NCBI RefSeq assembly: GCF_029887875.1
Contig: NZ_JARXRM010000008.1
Location: 1-34,734, forward strand
DNA from: Luteimonas endophytica
GTDB lineage: Bacteria; Pseudomonadota; Gammaproteobacteria; Xanthomonadales; Xanthomonadaceae
Direction of reading: 5' to 3'
DNA length: 34,734 nucleotides
Shown here: positions 10,039-20,066 of the stretch, in pieces
Numbering within the stretch: position 1 is the stretch's first letter
Layout: each line of letters starts with the position of its first letter
Position numbers and translations under genes: made by a program
The notes under the pieces: model-generated
What the model saw: the letters and a program-made list of their open reading frames with translations, nothing else
Databases searched by the model: none
Told to the model about the DNA's origin: nothing

Positions 10039-12231
10039 CTAACCCGCGTCGCCGTCGCTTTCCCGCGTCTCCGCACCCAGGTGTCCACGGGCGGCCAGCG
10101 CGGTCCGGCCCTGCCCCAGCGCGTCGCGCAAGCCTTCGAGCCTCGGCTTCCACTCGCGACCCATCTGCCAGTTCGCCAGGCGCATGATTTCCCCGGCGGC
10201 CGCGGCCACCTTGACCAGGCCGAGATTGCTGGCCACGCCCTTCAATGCGTGCGCATGGTCGCGTACCTGGTCCCACTGCTCAGCGCGGGCCTGCTGCTCG
10301 AATCGTGCGATCGCTTCCTTCGCGTCGGCCAGGCACTGGGCGATGAACTTGGTCTCGAACGCCTTGCCCATGCCCAAGGCGCTGAGCTCTTCCAGCACGT
10401 GGGGATCGAGCACGCTGTTGTCCCGCCCGGGTTCCGCCCGCGACGAAGCCGAGAGGTGGCCCTCCGGCTGCTCGCCGCTGGCGATCGAGGCCAGCGTGTC
10501 CAGCAGCCTGGAAGCGACCACCGGCTTGGCGATGAACGCCCTGGCGCCGGCGCGCTCGCAGGCCTGGATCGATTCCGGGGTGACGTCGGCGCTGAGGATG
10601 ATCACCGGTGTGCGGACCTCGGCGCCGGCCTGCATCACCCGCAACTGCCGCAACAGGTCGAGGCCGGTCACTCCCGGCATGTGCAGGTCGACGATGACCA
10701 CCTCGTAATCGGCGGCCTCGAGCGCATCGAGGGCCTGCTCGCCGTCGTCGACCGCGACCACCCTGTGTCCGGCCTTCTGCAGCAGGCTCTGCAACACCAT
10801 CCGGTTGGCGGCGTGATCGTCCGCGATCAGGATCCGCATCGGGGCGACGCGGACGCGGTGGCGGACGAACGGATCCGAGAACGGGATGACGTTCTCCCGC
10901 TGCTGCGCGCCGCCCGAAGAGCGGGCGCCGATCCGGTCGAGTTCCTCCTGGAGCGGGGAATCGGTCCGGACCTCGAACGGAAGCTCCACCCAGAACCTGC
11001 TGCCGGCGTGCTCCTGGCTCTCGAAGCCGATCGTGCCGCCCATCGCCTCGGTCAGGCCCTTGGCGATGGTGGTGCCCAGGCCGGTCCCGCCGTGACGGCG
11101 CGCCAGGCTGGTGTCGGCCTGCTCGAACGCCTCGAACAGCTTCGAACGCGCGGACATCGGGATCCCGATCCCCGAGTCCGAGACGGTGAAGCGGATCCGC
11201 GCCGAGCCGCTGCGGCGCGGCTGCGCCAGTGCCACCCCGATGCGGACGTAGCCCTGGTCGGTGAACTTGATCGCGTTGTTGACCAGGTTGACCAGCACCT
11301 GGCGCAGCTGCGAGGGATCGCCGAGCAGCTGGTCCGGGACGTCCGAGTCGATCTGCACCTGGTAGTCGAGGCGTTTGGCGCGCGCCGCCGGCGAGAGGAT
11401 GTAGCCGATGTTCTCCACCAGTTCCTGCAGCGAGAAGTTCTCGGATGCCAGCTTGAGCTTGCCGGCCTCGATCGCGGAGATGTCCAGCACGTCCTCGACC
11501 AACGCCAGCAGCGAGCGCGTGGACGCCTGGATGGTGGTGACGTACTCGCGCTGCTCCCCGTCCAGGCGGGTGGTCGCCAGCAGTTCCGACATCCCGGCCA
11601 GGCCATTCAGCGGGGTCCTGAACTCGTGGCTCATGTTGGCCAGGAAGCGGCTCTTGGCCTCGTTGGCGCGTCGCGCGTCCTCGATCGCGGCGGTCAACCG
11701 GTTGAGCAGGGAAGCGAAGTACAGCGGCACCGCCGCCGCCCCCACCAGCAGGCCCCACGAAAGGAACGGATTGCCGATCCAGTACGGAGTCAGCTGGATG
11801 ACGGCAAGGAACGACACCGATGCCAGCGCGGTCGCAGCGTACAGGTACTTGGGCCCGTAGCGCAGGCCGTTGCCGATCGTGACCCAGAGGTAGACCGCGT
11901 AGAGCGGCGAGGCGGTCTCGCCCTGCAGGTACATCACCGCGCCGAGCGCGCAGTAGTCGGCCAGCATGCCGCACCAGCGCCGCGCGTGGGAAACGCCTGG
12001 CCGGACCAGGATCGCGCCGATCAGGACGAACGAGAGACCGAGTTCGCCGAGGAGGATCAGCCAGGTGACGAACAGGGCGCCGTCGCTGTTGCCGCCGGTG
12101 ACCTGCCACCCCAGATACGCGCAGAACAGCGAGGTGATGACGATCCGGACGATGACCTGGAGATGCTCGCTGTCGGGCCGCCCGCCGAGGCGCGCGCGGA
12201 TCCAGTGCAGGAGCCCGCCCAGGCCGCTCAT
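10039..12231 (-). CDS. rpfC: Hybrid sensor histidine kinase RpfC (DSF receptor)
   Basis: A 730-aa inner-membrane hybrid kinase that perceives DSF and signals to RpfG. The N-terminal input region (about residues 20-170) contains five or six hydrophobic segments. A HisKA domain follows with His202 ([13 protein letters not shown]), then the HATPase ([29 protein letters not shown]). The receiver domain has Asp515 ([12 protein letters not shown]) and the C-terminal HPt domain has His661 ([13 protein letters not shown]). These correspond to His198, Asp512 and His657 of X. campestris RpfC, so the phosphorelay is intact. The start ATG overlaps the rpfG stop (ATGA). Longer open frames running upstream through the rpfG region are not real extensions. 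Confidence 0.96.
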   Translation of the reverse strand: MSGLGGLLHWIRARLGGRPDSEHLQVIVRIVITSLFCAYLGWQVTGGNSDGALFVTWLILLGELGLSFVLIGAILVRPGVSHARRWCGMLADYCALGAVMYLQGETASPLYAVYLWVTIGNGLRYGPKYLYAATALASVSFLAVIQLTPYWIGNPFLSWGLLVGAAAVPLYFASLLNRLTAAIEDARRANEAKSRFLANMSHEFRTPLNGLAGMSELLATTRLDGEQREYVTTIQASTRSLLALVEDVLDISAIEAGKLKLASENFSLQELVENIGYILSPAARAKRLDYQVQIDSDVPDQLLGDPSQLRQVLVNLVNNAIKFTDQGYVRIGVALAQPRRSGSARIRFTVSDSGIGIPMSARSKLFEAFEQADTSLARRHGGTGLGTTIAKGLTEAMGGTIGFESQEHAGSRFWVELPFEVRTDSPLQEELDRIGARSSGGAQQRENVIPFSDPFVRHRVRVAPMRILIADDHAANRMVLQSLLQKAGHRVVAVDDGEQALDALEAADYEVVIVDLHMPGVTGLDLLRQLRVMQAGAEVRTPVIILSADVTPESIQACERAGARAFIAKPVVASRLLDTLASIASGEQPEGHLSASSRAEPGRDNSVLDPHVLEELSALGMGKAFETKFIAQCLADAKEAIARFEQQARAEQWDQVRDHAHALKGVASNLGLVKVAAAAGEIMRLANWQMGREWKPRLEGLRDALGQGRTALAARGHLGAETRESDGDAG

Positions 12232-13286
12232 TGCAGGTGCTGGCGGACCAGCGGTTGGCCGAAGCGCCGCGAAAGCTCCTCGAGCCGATCGCGGTTGCGC
12301 AGCAGCGCGTCGACGCAGCGCGGGTCGAACAGCTTGCCGCTGTTGTCGGAAATGTAGGCGAGCGCCTCGTCGACGGTCCAGGCGCGCTTGTAGGGCCGCA
12401 GCGAGATCAGCGCGTCGAAGACGTCGGCGACCGCCACGATCCTGGCTTCCACCGGGATTTCCTCGCCGACCAGGCCGTCCGGATAGCCGCTGCCGTCGTA
12501 GCGCTCCTGGTGGCGCAGCGCGATGGTGGCGCTGAGCTGGATGAAACGGTTCTGGCTGCCGCTGAGCAGGTCGTAGCCGATCTGCGGATGCTTGCGCATC
12601 AGCGCCGTCTCTTCGGCGTTGAGCGGGCCGGGCTTCATCAGCAGGGCGTCGGGAATGGCGATCTTGCCGATGTCGTGCAGCGGCGCCGCCAGCTCGATCA
12701 TCCGCACCTCGTCCTCGAAGAGTCCCATCTCGTCGGCGACCAGGCCGGCGATGTGGGCGACGCGCTCGAGGTTGGCGCTGGTCCCGGCGTCGCGGTAGGC
12801 GATCGCCCGCGCCAGCCGGGTCAGGGTCTCGCGCTCGCGCTCCTCGACCTCGTGCATGCTCGAGAGCAGCCGCTGCTCCAGCGACAGCGCCCGCTGCTTG
12901 ACCGATTCGGAGTGCTGGCGCAGCTGCAGCAGGTTGCGGCAGCGCGCCCGCAGTTCGCGCGGACGGATCGGCTTGACCAGGAAGTCGATGACCCCGGCGT
13001 CCAGGGCCGCCTGCCGGACCGGCTCGTCGCCGACCACGGTCACCAGCACGATCGGCACGTCGCGGTGCAGCAGCGGGCGTCGGAAGCGACGCGCGAATTC
13101 CAGGCCGTCGATCCCGGGCATCCGGTAGTCGAGCAGCAGCAGGTCCGGGCGGTTGTCGTGGCACCACTGCAGGGCGACCTGCGGATCGCCGAAGTCGAGC
13201 ACGTCCAGCTCGGGACTGATGTCCTCGAGAATGTGCCGCAGCATGGTGCGCGCGGACGTCTGGTCGTCGACGATGACGATATTCAC
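12228..13286 (-). CDS. rpfG: Response regulator / c-di-GMP phosphodiesterase RpfG (HD-GYP)
   Basis: RpfG is the output partner of RpfC: phosphorylation activates its HD-GYP domain, which breaks down cyclic di-GMP and switches on virulence or exoenzyme genes. The 352-aa protein has a receiver domain ([22 protein letters not shown] reads straight into strand 1; Asp53 in [12 protein letters not shown]; Lys in LVKPIRP), a helical linker ([35 protein letters not shown]), then HD-GYP with His204-Asp205 ([10 protein letters not shown]) and DGSGYPDGL. One oddity is that the usual HHE before DGxGYP reads HQE (His259-Gln260). The start is taken as GTG at 13286; an in-frame ATG at 13406 would add 40 unconserved residues across a nine-G tract. 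rpfH is absent and rpfC follows with a 4-bp overlap. Confidence 0.94.
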   Translation of the reverse strand: MNIVIVDDQTSARTMLRHILEDISPELDVLDFGDPQVALQWCHDNRPDLLLLDYRMPGIDGLEFARRFRRPLLHRDVPIVLVTVVGDEPVRQAALDAGVIDFLVKPIRPRELRARCRNLLQLRQHSESVKQRALSLEQRLLSSMHEVEERERETLTRLARAIAYRDAGTSANLERVAHIAGLVADEMGLFEDEVRMIELAAPLHDIGKIAIPDALLMKPGPLNAEETALMRKHPQIGYDLLSGSQNRFIQLSATIALRHQERYDGSGYPDGLVGEEIPVEARIVAVADVFDALISLRPYKRAWTVDEALAYISDNSGKLFDPRCVDALLRNRDRLEELSRRFGQPLVRQHLQ

Positions 13287-13311
13287 ATCGCAGTTCCGTT
13301 GGCTGAATCGG

Positions 13312-13320
13312 CCCCCCCCC
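13312..13320 (-). repeat. Nine-base G/C homopolymer upstream of rpfG
   Basis: Nine consecutive C on the plus strand (nine G on the rpfG coding strand) end 25 bp before the rpfG GTG start. It is the longest homopolymer I noticed in the window. Tracts of this length can change by slippage, which here would alter leader or promoter spacing, or the reading frame if translation began further upstream. The tract is seen directly; variability is inferred. Confidence 0.6.
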
Positions 13321-13455
13321 GGACAGTACGGGATAGTGGCCGGACTGGGGTAGGCAAGCAAGTCCCGTGCCCCGGACCCGCGGCACGGAGCGGGATGCTC
13401 CTCCATTCAGCAACGCGATTCGTGCGGCCGTCAGGACAGCAACTGCCCGCCAGGG

Positions 13456-14985
<1,530 letters not shown>

Positions 14986-14996
14986 GGGCGCGGATC

Positions 14997-15060
14997 TGTG
15001 GGAGCGACGGCAGTCGCGATGGGGTCGAGGCATCCGGGTCGCGACTGCCGTCGCTCCCCA
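14997..15060. repeat. REPIN-like inverted repeat between prfB and lysS
   Basis: Two perfect 20-nt arms in inverted orientation, GGGAGCGACGGCAGTCGCGA at 15000-15019 and its complement at 15039-15058, are separated by 19 nt. Each arm is itself a small palindrome (GCGAC-GGCA-GTCGC) preceded by GGGA, which is the anatomy of a REP sequence; two facing REPs form a REPIN. The layout resembles the TGTGGGAG-headed REPs of Pseudomonas and relatives that are moved by RAYT transposases. It could also act as terminator or mRNA-end stabiliser after prfB. No RAYT gene lies in this window. Confidence 0.8.
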
Positions 15061-15078
15061 GGAGCCTAAAACGGAGGG

Positions 15079-16207
15079 CTACACGGCGTCGGCGCGTTTC
15101 GAGCCAGCCTCGAGCCCGGCCTTGAGGCTGGCGGCGACGAACTCGTCGAGATCGCCGTCGAGCACCTTCTGGGTATCGGAGCGCTCGATCCCGGTGCGCA
15201 GGTCCTTGATCCGCGACTGGTCCAGCACGTAATTGCGGATCTGGCTGCCCCAGCCGATGTCGGACTTGGTGGCCTCCACCGCATCGCGCTCGGCGTTGCG
15301 CTTCTGGATCTCCAGCTCATAGAGCTTCGCCGCCAGCATCTTCATCGCGGTGTCGCGATTGGCATGCTGGCTGCGCCCGGTCTGGCAGGCCACCACGATG
15401 CCGGTGGGCACGTGGGTGATGCGCACCGCGGACTCGGTCTTGTTGACGTGCTGGCCGCCGGCGCCAGAGGAGCGGTACACGTCGGTCTTCAGGTCGGCCG
15501 GATTGATCTCGATGTCGATGTTGTCGTCCACCTCGGGCGAGACGAACACCGAGGTGAAGCTGGTGTGGCGGCGGTTGTCGGAATCGAACGGCGACTTGCG
15601 CACCAGCCGGTGCACGCCGGTCTCGGTCTTCAGCCAGCCGTAGGCGTAGTCGCCCTCCACCCGCACGGTGGCCGACTTGATGCCCGCCACCTCGCCGCCA
15701 CTGACCTCCATCAGCTCGGTCTTCCAGCCGCGCGACTCGGCCCAGCGCAGGTACATGCGCAGCAGCATCTCGGCCCAGTCCTGCGCCTCCGTGCCGCCGG
15801 CGCCGGCCTGGATGTCGACGAAGGCCGGCGCGGCATCCATCTCCCCGGAGAACATCCGCTGGAATTCGAGCTGATCCACCTCGGCGGCGTAGCGCTCGAC
15901 GTCGGCCGTCACGGCCCCGGCGGTGTCCGCATCGCCCTCGGCCTCGGCCAGCTCGAGCAGCTCGGCGGCGCCGGACAGGCCCGCGGTCAGCGAGCCGATG
16001 CCGTTGACGGTGCGATCTAGCAGCGAGCGTTCGCGGCCGAGGGCCTGGGCACGCGCCGGGTCGTCCCAGATCTTCGGGTCCTCGAGCTCGCGCTCGACCT
16101 CTTCCAGCCGCTCGCGCCTGGCATCGTAGTCAAAGATACCCCCTCAGCGCTTCCAGCCGGCCCTGCAGGTCGGCGATGCGCTGGCGGACGGGATTGAGTT
16201 CCATCAT
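15079..16207 (-). CDS. prfB: Peptide chain release factor 2 (programmed +1 frameshift)
   Basis: RF2 recognises UGA and UAA stop codons and triggers peptide release. The gene is split by an in-frame UGA at codon 26 and must be read with a +1 shift: frame 0 encodes [18 protein letters not shown] and ends at GYL, and the +1 frame resumes [19 protein letters not shown]. The full product is 375 aa. It has the GGQ catalytic loop at residues 250-252 ([14 protein letters not shown]), the same position as in E. coli, and the stop-codon-reading SPF tripeptide (VRKSPFDS). The start is uncertain by one codon because two ATGs are adjacent; MMELNPV aligns with E. coli MFEINPV. Annotating only the second frame would lose about 98 residues. 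Confidence 0.96.
16129..16144 (-). promoter_or_regulatory. prfB +1 programmed frameshift site
   Basis: On the coding strand the sequence is AGGGGGTATCTTTGAC. The internal Shine-Dalgarno-like AGGGGG (16139-16144) sits three bases before the slippery CTT, followed by the UGA stop (16130-16132) and C. This is the same string as in E. coli prfB and falls after 25 sense codons, as there. Low RF2 slows termination at the UGA and lets the ribosome slip into +1, so RF2 controls its own synthesis. Confidence 0.96.
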
Positions 16208-16308
16208 GTCTGGCGAACCTGGTCGGGCAAGCGGGCGATTCTAGCAAGCCCGTCCAGCGCCGTGCGCCGCCCCCCGGCGCGGCCGGATGGCGGGCCGGAT
16301 CGCGTCGG

Positions 16309-16314
16309 TACAAT
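16309..16314 (+). promoter_or_regulatory. TACAAT -10-like box just before the GGDEF gene
   Basis: TACAAT, five of six to the sigma-70 -10 consensus, ends six bases before the ATG at 16321. A transcript starting the usual 6-8 bases downstream would begin at or next to the start codon, and no Shine-Dalgarno site is present between them. No convincing -35 is visible. This suggests leaderless expression but is a weak signal alone. Confidence 0.35.
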
Positions 16315-16320
16315 GCGACG

Positions 16321-18315
16321 ATGCACGCATCCCGCTCCCGCCGCCTGCTGCCTCCCGCGCTCGCAGCCGCCGCCTGCGCGGCGCTGCTCTGCCTGCAGCC
16401 GGCGGCGACGGCACCGCGGCCGGCGCCGGACCCACCGGGCACCGACGTCGAGGCGGCGGTGGCGCGCTGCCTGGCCATGCGCCGCACCGAGCCGCGGACC
16501 GCGATCGCCGCGGCCGAGGCGATCCTCGCCGTTCCCGGCCTGCAGCCGGAAGCGGAGATCAAGGCGCTGGCCTGCCTGGGGATGGCTGCGGCGATCGCCG
16601 GGGACGCGGAGCGTGCCAACGACGCGGCCGCGCGCATCGGCCACCAGCTGGACGCCTATGCGACCACCCCGGAGTTCGCGCTGCGGGCGCTGTCCAATGC
16701 CGGCGCGATCCTGCACATGACCGGCGAGGTGCACGGCGCGCTGGAGTACTACGTGCGGGCCTGGGAAGCGGCCCGCGACGACGAGGCCGGAGTGGCGCAG
16801 GTCGTGGCGCTGACCAACATCGGCACGATCCACAGCGGCGAACTGGGCGCGTACGAGGCCGCGGACGGCTATTTCCGCCAGGCCTTGGCGCTTTCCGCCC
16901 AGGCCGGGCGCGAGGATCCGATCCTCGACTACAACCACGCCCTCAACCTGATCCGGATGGGGCGCGACGGCGAGGCGCTGGAAGCGCTGGAGCTGGCCGC
17001 CGAACGCGGCCGCAGGCTGGACCAGGGCATGGTCGCCCTGCGCGCCGATGCCGAACGCCTGGCGCTGCTGGCGCTGCTGGCGCGCCGGGAGCCGGGCGCG
17101 GGCGCGCTGGCGCGATTGGAAGCGATCGCAGCCGAACAGGCGGCCCTCCCCGACCCTGCCGGCGAAGCCCTGACCCGGATACGCCTGGCGGAACTCGCCC
17201 TGCGCGCCGGCGATGCCGAGGCCGCGCTGCGCCAGGCCGGTGCAGCCGAGGCGCTCGCGGCCGGCCCCGGGTTCCGCGCCGAACGGATCGCCGCCCTGGA
17301 GACGCTGATCGCGGCGCATCGGGCGCTGCAGCGCCCCGAACGGGCGCTGGAGGCGGCCGAGCGCCTGCGCCTGCTCGAGGTGTCGACCCTCAAGTCGCAG
17401 AATCTGGCCGCGCTGGCCGGACTGCAGGCGCGGCTGCAGGATGCCGGGCGCGACCGCGAGCTCGAAGCCCTGCGCGAGCACGACCAGCAGCAGGCGCAGG
17501 CGCTCGACCAGAGCCGCACGCTGCGCAACTGGGCGGTGGCGAGCCTGGCGCTGCTGGCCCTGGCGATGGTGGCGTTCGCGCTCTACCAGCGCCGCGTCAA
17601 CCGCAGGTTGCGCCATCTGGGCGCGGTCGATGCCCTGACCGGCCTGCTCAACCGCGGCGCGGCGTCGCGGCGCCTGGACCAGGCGCTCGGCGATGCCAAC
17701 GCCCCCCAGGCGGAAGCCGGCGCCGACATCCGCCGCGGTACCGTGTTCCTGATCGACGTGGACCGCTTCAAGCAGATCAACGACCGCCACGGCCACAGCG
17801 CCGGCGACGCCGCGCTGGTCGAGGTGGCGGCGCGGCTGGAACGGGCCTGCCGCCCCAACGACCTGGTGGCGCGCTGGGGCGGCGAGGAGTTCCTGGTCGC
17901 CTGTTTCGGGCTGGACCAGCGCGGCGCCGATGCGGTCGCCGAACGGCTGCGGGCCGCGGTCGCCGAGACGCCGCTGCAGCTCGCCGACGGGGCGGCGGCG
18001 CGGCTCACGGTGTCGATCGGGTTCGCCTGCTGGCCGTTCTTCCCGGTGCGCGGCGCCTCGGGCAGCGACTGGCAGCAGGCGGTGAGCCTGGCCGATCGCG
18101 CCCTGTACGCGGCCAAGCGCAGCGGACGCGACGCCTGGGTCGGTCTCTGCGGCCGTCCCGGGCGCGACGCGGCGATCCCGGCCGTGGCCGCCGACCCGGA
18201 GCGCTTCATCGCGCTGGGCGATGTCGCGGCCGTCTCCAGTCGTCCCGAGGTGCGCTGGGCCGACGAGGCGGTCGAACCGCCGGCGACCGCCCCTGCGACC
18301 CCGCAGCGCGCCTAG
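16321..18315 (+). CDS. Membrane-anchored TPR / GGDEF diguanylate cyclase
   Basis: A 664-aa protein that should make cyclic di-GMP. It starts with a signal-like segment (RRLLPPALAAAACAALLCLQPAATA, residues 7-31). A periplasmic helical region of about 340 residues with TPR-like repeats follows (ALSNAGAILHMTGEVHGALEYYVRAWEAA; ALTNIGTIHSGELGAYEAADGYFRQAL), then a coiled stretch, one transmembrane helix (about 403-425, WAVASLALLALAMVAFALY) and a cytoplasmic GGDEF domain. The active site GGEEF (520-524) is intact, as is the upstream metal/substrate region (FLIDVDRFKQINDRHGHSAGD). The inhibitory I-site RxxD (RPND) lies five residues before GGEEF, so feedback control is likely. It diverges from prfB and converges on recJ. 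The TPR ligand is unknown. Confidence 0.93.
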   Translation: MHASRSRRLLPPALAAAACAALLCLQPAATAPRPAPDPPGTDVEAAVARCLAMRRTEPRTAIAAAEAILAVPGLQPEAEIKALACLGMAAAIAGDAERANDAAARIGHQLDAYATTPEFALRALSNAGAILHMTGEVHGALEYYVRAWEAARDDEAGVAQVVALTNIGTIHSGELGAYEAADGYFRQALALSAQAGREDPILDYNHALNLIRMGRDGEALEALELAAERGRRLDQGMVALRADAERLALLALLARREPGAGALARLEAIAAEQAALPDPAGEALTRIRLAELALRAGDAEAALRQAGAAEALAAGPGFRAERIAALETLIAAHRALQRPERALEAAERLRLLEVSTLKSQNLAALAGLQARLQDAGRDRELEALREHDQQQAQALDQSRTLRNWAVASLALLALAMVAFALYQRRVNRRLRHLGAVDALTGLLNRGAASRRLDQALGDANAPQAEAGADIRRGTVFLIDVDRFKQINDRHGHSAGDAALVEVAARLERACRPNDLVARWGGEEFLVACFGLDQRGADAVAERLRAAVAETPLQLADGAAARLTVSIGFACWPFFPVRGASGSDWQQAVSLADRALYAAKRSGRDAWVGLCGRPGRDAAIPAVAADPERFIALGDVAAVSSRPEVRWADEAVEPPATAPATPQRA

Positions 18316-18323
18316 GTCCCGGG

Positions 18324-18339
18324 GCCCGCTCAGGCGGGC
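18324..18339. terminator. Small hairpin at convergent GGDEF/recJ ends
   Basis: GCCCGC (18324-18329), loop TCAG, GCGGGC (18334-18339) forms a 6-bp stem overlapping the recJ stop codon and lying 9 bp after the GGDEF gene stop. The two converging genes are only 14 bp apart, so any shared termination signal must lie here or inside the genes. No T-tract follows. Confidence 0.3.
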
Positions 18340-20066
18340 TCGCGGTGCTCGACCACCAGCTGGATCGCGTCGCCGCCGCGGTAGTCGTCGGGCACAAGCC
18401 GGTAGGCCAGGCGCATCCGCGGCGCGGGCTCGCCCGCCTCGGCCCCGCCGAACTGGATCGCGTCGAGCGGCGCACCGCGTCCGTCCGCGCGCAGCCGCAG
18501 CCGAAGATGGCGCTGGCCGAAAGGCCGGCACTCGAGCAGCGAGAACTCGCCGTCGAACAGCGGTTCGGGGAAGCCCTGTCCCCAGGGGCCGCCATCGCGC
18601 AGCGCCTCGGCATGGAAGCGGTCGAACTCCCCGGGCTGCAGCTCGCCGTCGCTGTCGATCAGCGCCTGCAGCAGCGCCGGGTCCAGAGTCCCCGCGGCAT
18701 GCGCGCAGAAGGCGCGCTCGAACGCCGGGAAGCGTGCCGCCTCCAGGCTCAGCCCGGCGGCCATGGCATGGCCGCCGAAGCGCTCGATCAGGCCGGGTTC
18801 GGCGGCGTCCACGGCGGCGAGCGCATCGCGGATGTGGAAGCCGGGAATCGAGCGTGCCGATCCGCGCAGGACGGCGCTGCCGGGCTCGGCGGGCGCGAAC
18901 GCCACCACCGGCCGGTGCAGCCGCTCCTTCAGTTTCGACGCCACCAACCCGATCACGCCCGGGTGCCAGTCGGGGTCGAACAGGCACAGCGCCGGCGCTG
19001 CACCGGCCCCGGAGGCGATCCGCACCCGCCCGGCGATGGCGGCCTCGGCCTCGTCCAGCATCGTCTGCTGCACCCCGCGGCGCTCGGCGTTGATGCCGTC
19101 CAGCAGGCGCGCCAGTTCCCGCGCCCGGGCGGGCTCGTCGCACAGCAGGCACTCGATGCCGATGGCCATGTCTTCCAGACGCCCCGCGGCGTTGAGCCGC
19201 GGCGCCAGCGCGTAGCCGATGTCGGCGGCGGTCAGCCGCGCGGCGTGACGCCCGGCGACCTCGATCAGCGCGGACAGCCCCGGGCAGCCGCGGCCGGCGC
19301 GCAGGCGCCGCAACCCCGCTGCGACCAGGGCCCGGTTGTTGGCGTCCAGCGGCACCAGATCGGCGACGGTGCCGACTGCCACCAGATCCAGCAGCGCGGC
19401 GAGGTCCGGCCCGGGCCCGGCGAACGCGCCGCGGCCGCGCAGCACGCCGCGCAGCGCCAGCAGTACGTAGAAGATCACCCCCACCCCGGCCAGCGCCTTG
19501 CTGGGAAAGCCGTCGCCGGCGAGGTTGGGATCGACGATCACGTCGGCCGGCGGCAGCCGTTCGCCGGGCAGGTGGTGGTCGGTGACCAGCACCCGCCAGC
19601 CCCGCGCCTTGGCCGCGGCGACCCCCTGGTGACAGGCGATGCCGTGGTCGACGGTGACCAGCAAGTCCGGCTCGAGCGCGGCCAGTTCCTCCACCAGTCC
19701 GGGCGACAGCCCGTAGCCGTGGACCATGCGATTGGGCACCGCATGGGCGACGTCGCGGGCACCGAGCATGCGCAGCCCGCGCACCGCCACCGCGCAGGCG
19801 GTGGCGCCATCGCAGTCGAAATCGCCGACCACCAGGATCCGGCGACCGCCGGCGATGGCATCGGCCAGCAGGATCGCGGCGTCGGCGATGCCGGTCATGG
19901 CGTCGGGGGGCAGCAGGCGGTCCAGCCGCGGCTGCGCCAGCCCGGGGTTCACGATCCCGCGCGCCGCGTAGATCCGGCGCAGCAGCGGCGGCACGTGGGC
20001 CGGCCAGGCGGCGTCATCGTCGGCGGCGCGTACGCGGCGGCGGATCCGGCGCAGCGGGGCGATCAT
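18330..20066 (-). CDS. recJ: Single-stranded-DNA-specific exonuclease RecJ
   Basis: A 578-aa 5'-3' single-strand exonuclease acting in recombination and mismatch repair. DHH-family metal motifs are present: DFDCDG (Asp82, Asp84, Asp86), TVDHG (Asp140, His141) and VTDHHLPG (Asp163, His164, His165), then VDPN. NAAGRLEDM and the DHHA1 motif GGHAMAAG follow, with a C-terminal OB-like region (FGQRHLRLRLRADG). Length equals E. coli RecJ (577 aa). The ATG overlaps the stop of the upstream rpfE gene (ATGA), indicating coupling. Confidence 0.95.
   Translation of the reverse strand: MIAPLRRIRRRVRAADDDAAWPAHVPPLLRRIYAARGIVNPGLAQPRLDRLLPPDAMTGIADAAILLADAIAGGRRILVVGDFDCDGATACAVAVRGLRMLGARDVAHAVPNRMVHGYGLSPGLVEELAALEPDLLVTVDHGIACHQGVAAAKARGWRVLVTDHHLPGERLPPADVIVDPNLAGDGFPSKALAGVGVIFYVLLALRGVLRGRGAFAGPGPDLAALLDLVAVGTVADLVPLDANNRALVAAGLRRLRAGRGCPGLSALIEVAGRHAARLTAADIGYALAPRLNAAGRLEDMAIGIECLLCDEPARARELARLLDGINAERRGVQQTMLDEAEAAIAGRVRIASGAGAAPALCLFDPDWHPGVIGLVASKLKERLHRPVVAFAPAEPGSAVLRGSARSIPGFHIRDALAAVDAAEPGLIERFGGHAMAAGLSLEAARFPAFERAFCAHAAGTLDPALLQALIDSDGELQPGEFDRFHAEALRDGGPWGQGFPEPLFDGEFSLLECRPFGQRHLRLRLRADGRGAPLDAIQFGGAEAGEPAPRMRLAYRLVPDDYRGGDAIQLVVEHREPA

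Noticed and set aside
12228..13406. 392-aa RpfG starting at the upstream ATG
   Set aside because: The added 40 residues have no similarity to response regulators and cross the nine-G tract; GTG 13286 leads directly into the receiver domain. Kept as an alternative because no strong ribosome site decides it.
10039..13413. An RpfC extended by about 390 residues through the rpfG region
   Set aside because: The extension is rpfG read in the wrong frame. RpfC with the ATG at 12231 matches the family in length and domain order.
15079..15912. prfB as a 277-aa protein starting at the internal ATG
   Set aside because: It would miss the N-terminal domain of RF2; the programmed frameshift cassette and the conserved frame-0 start peptide show the full gene begins at 16207.
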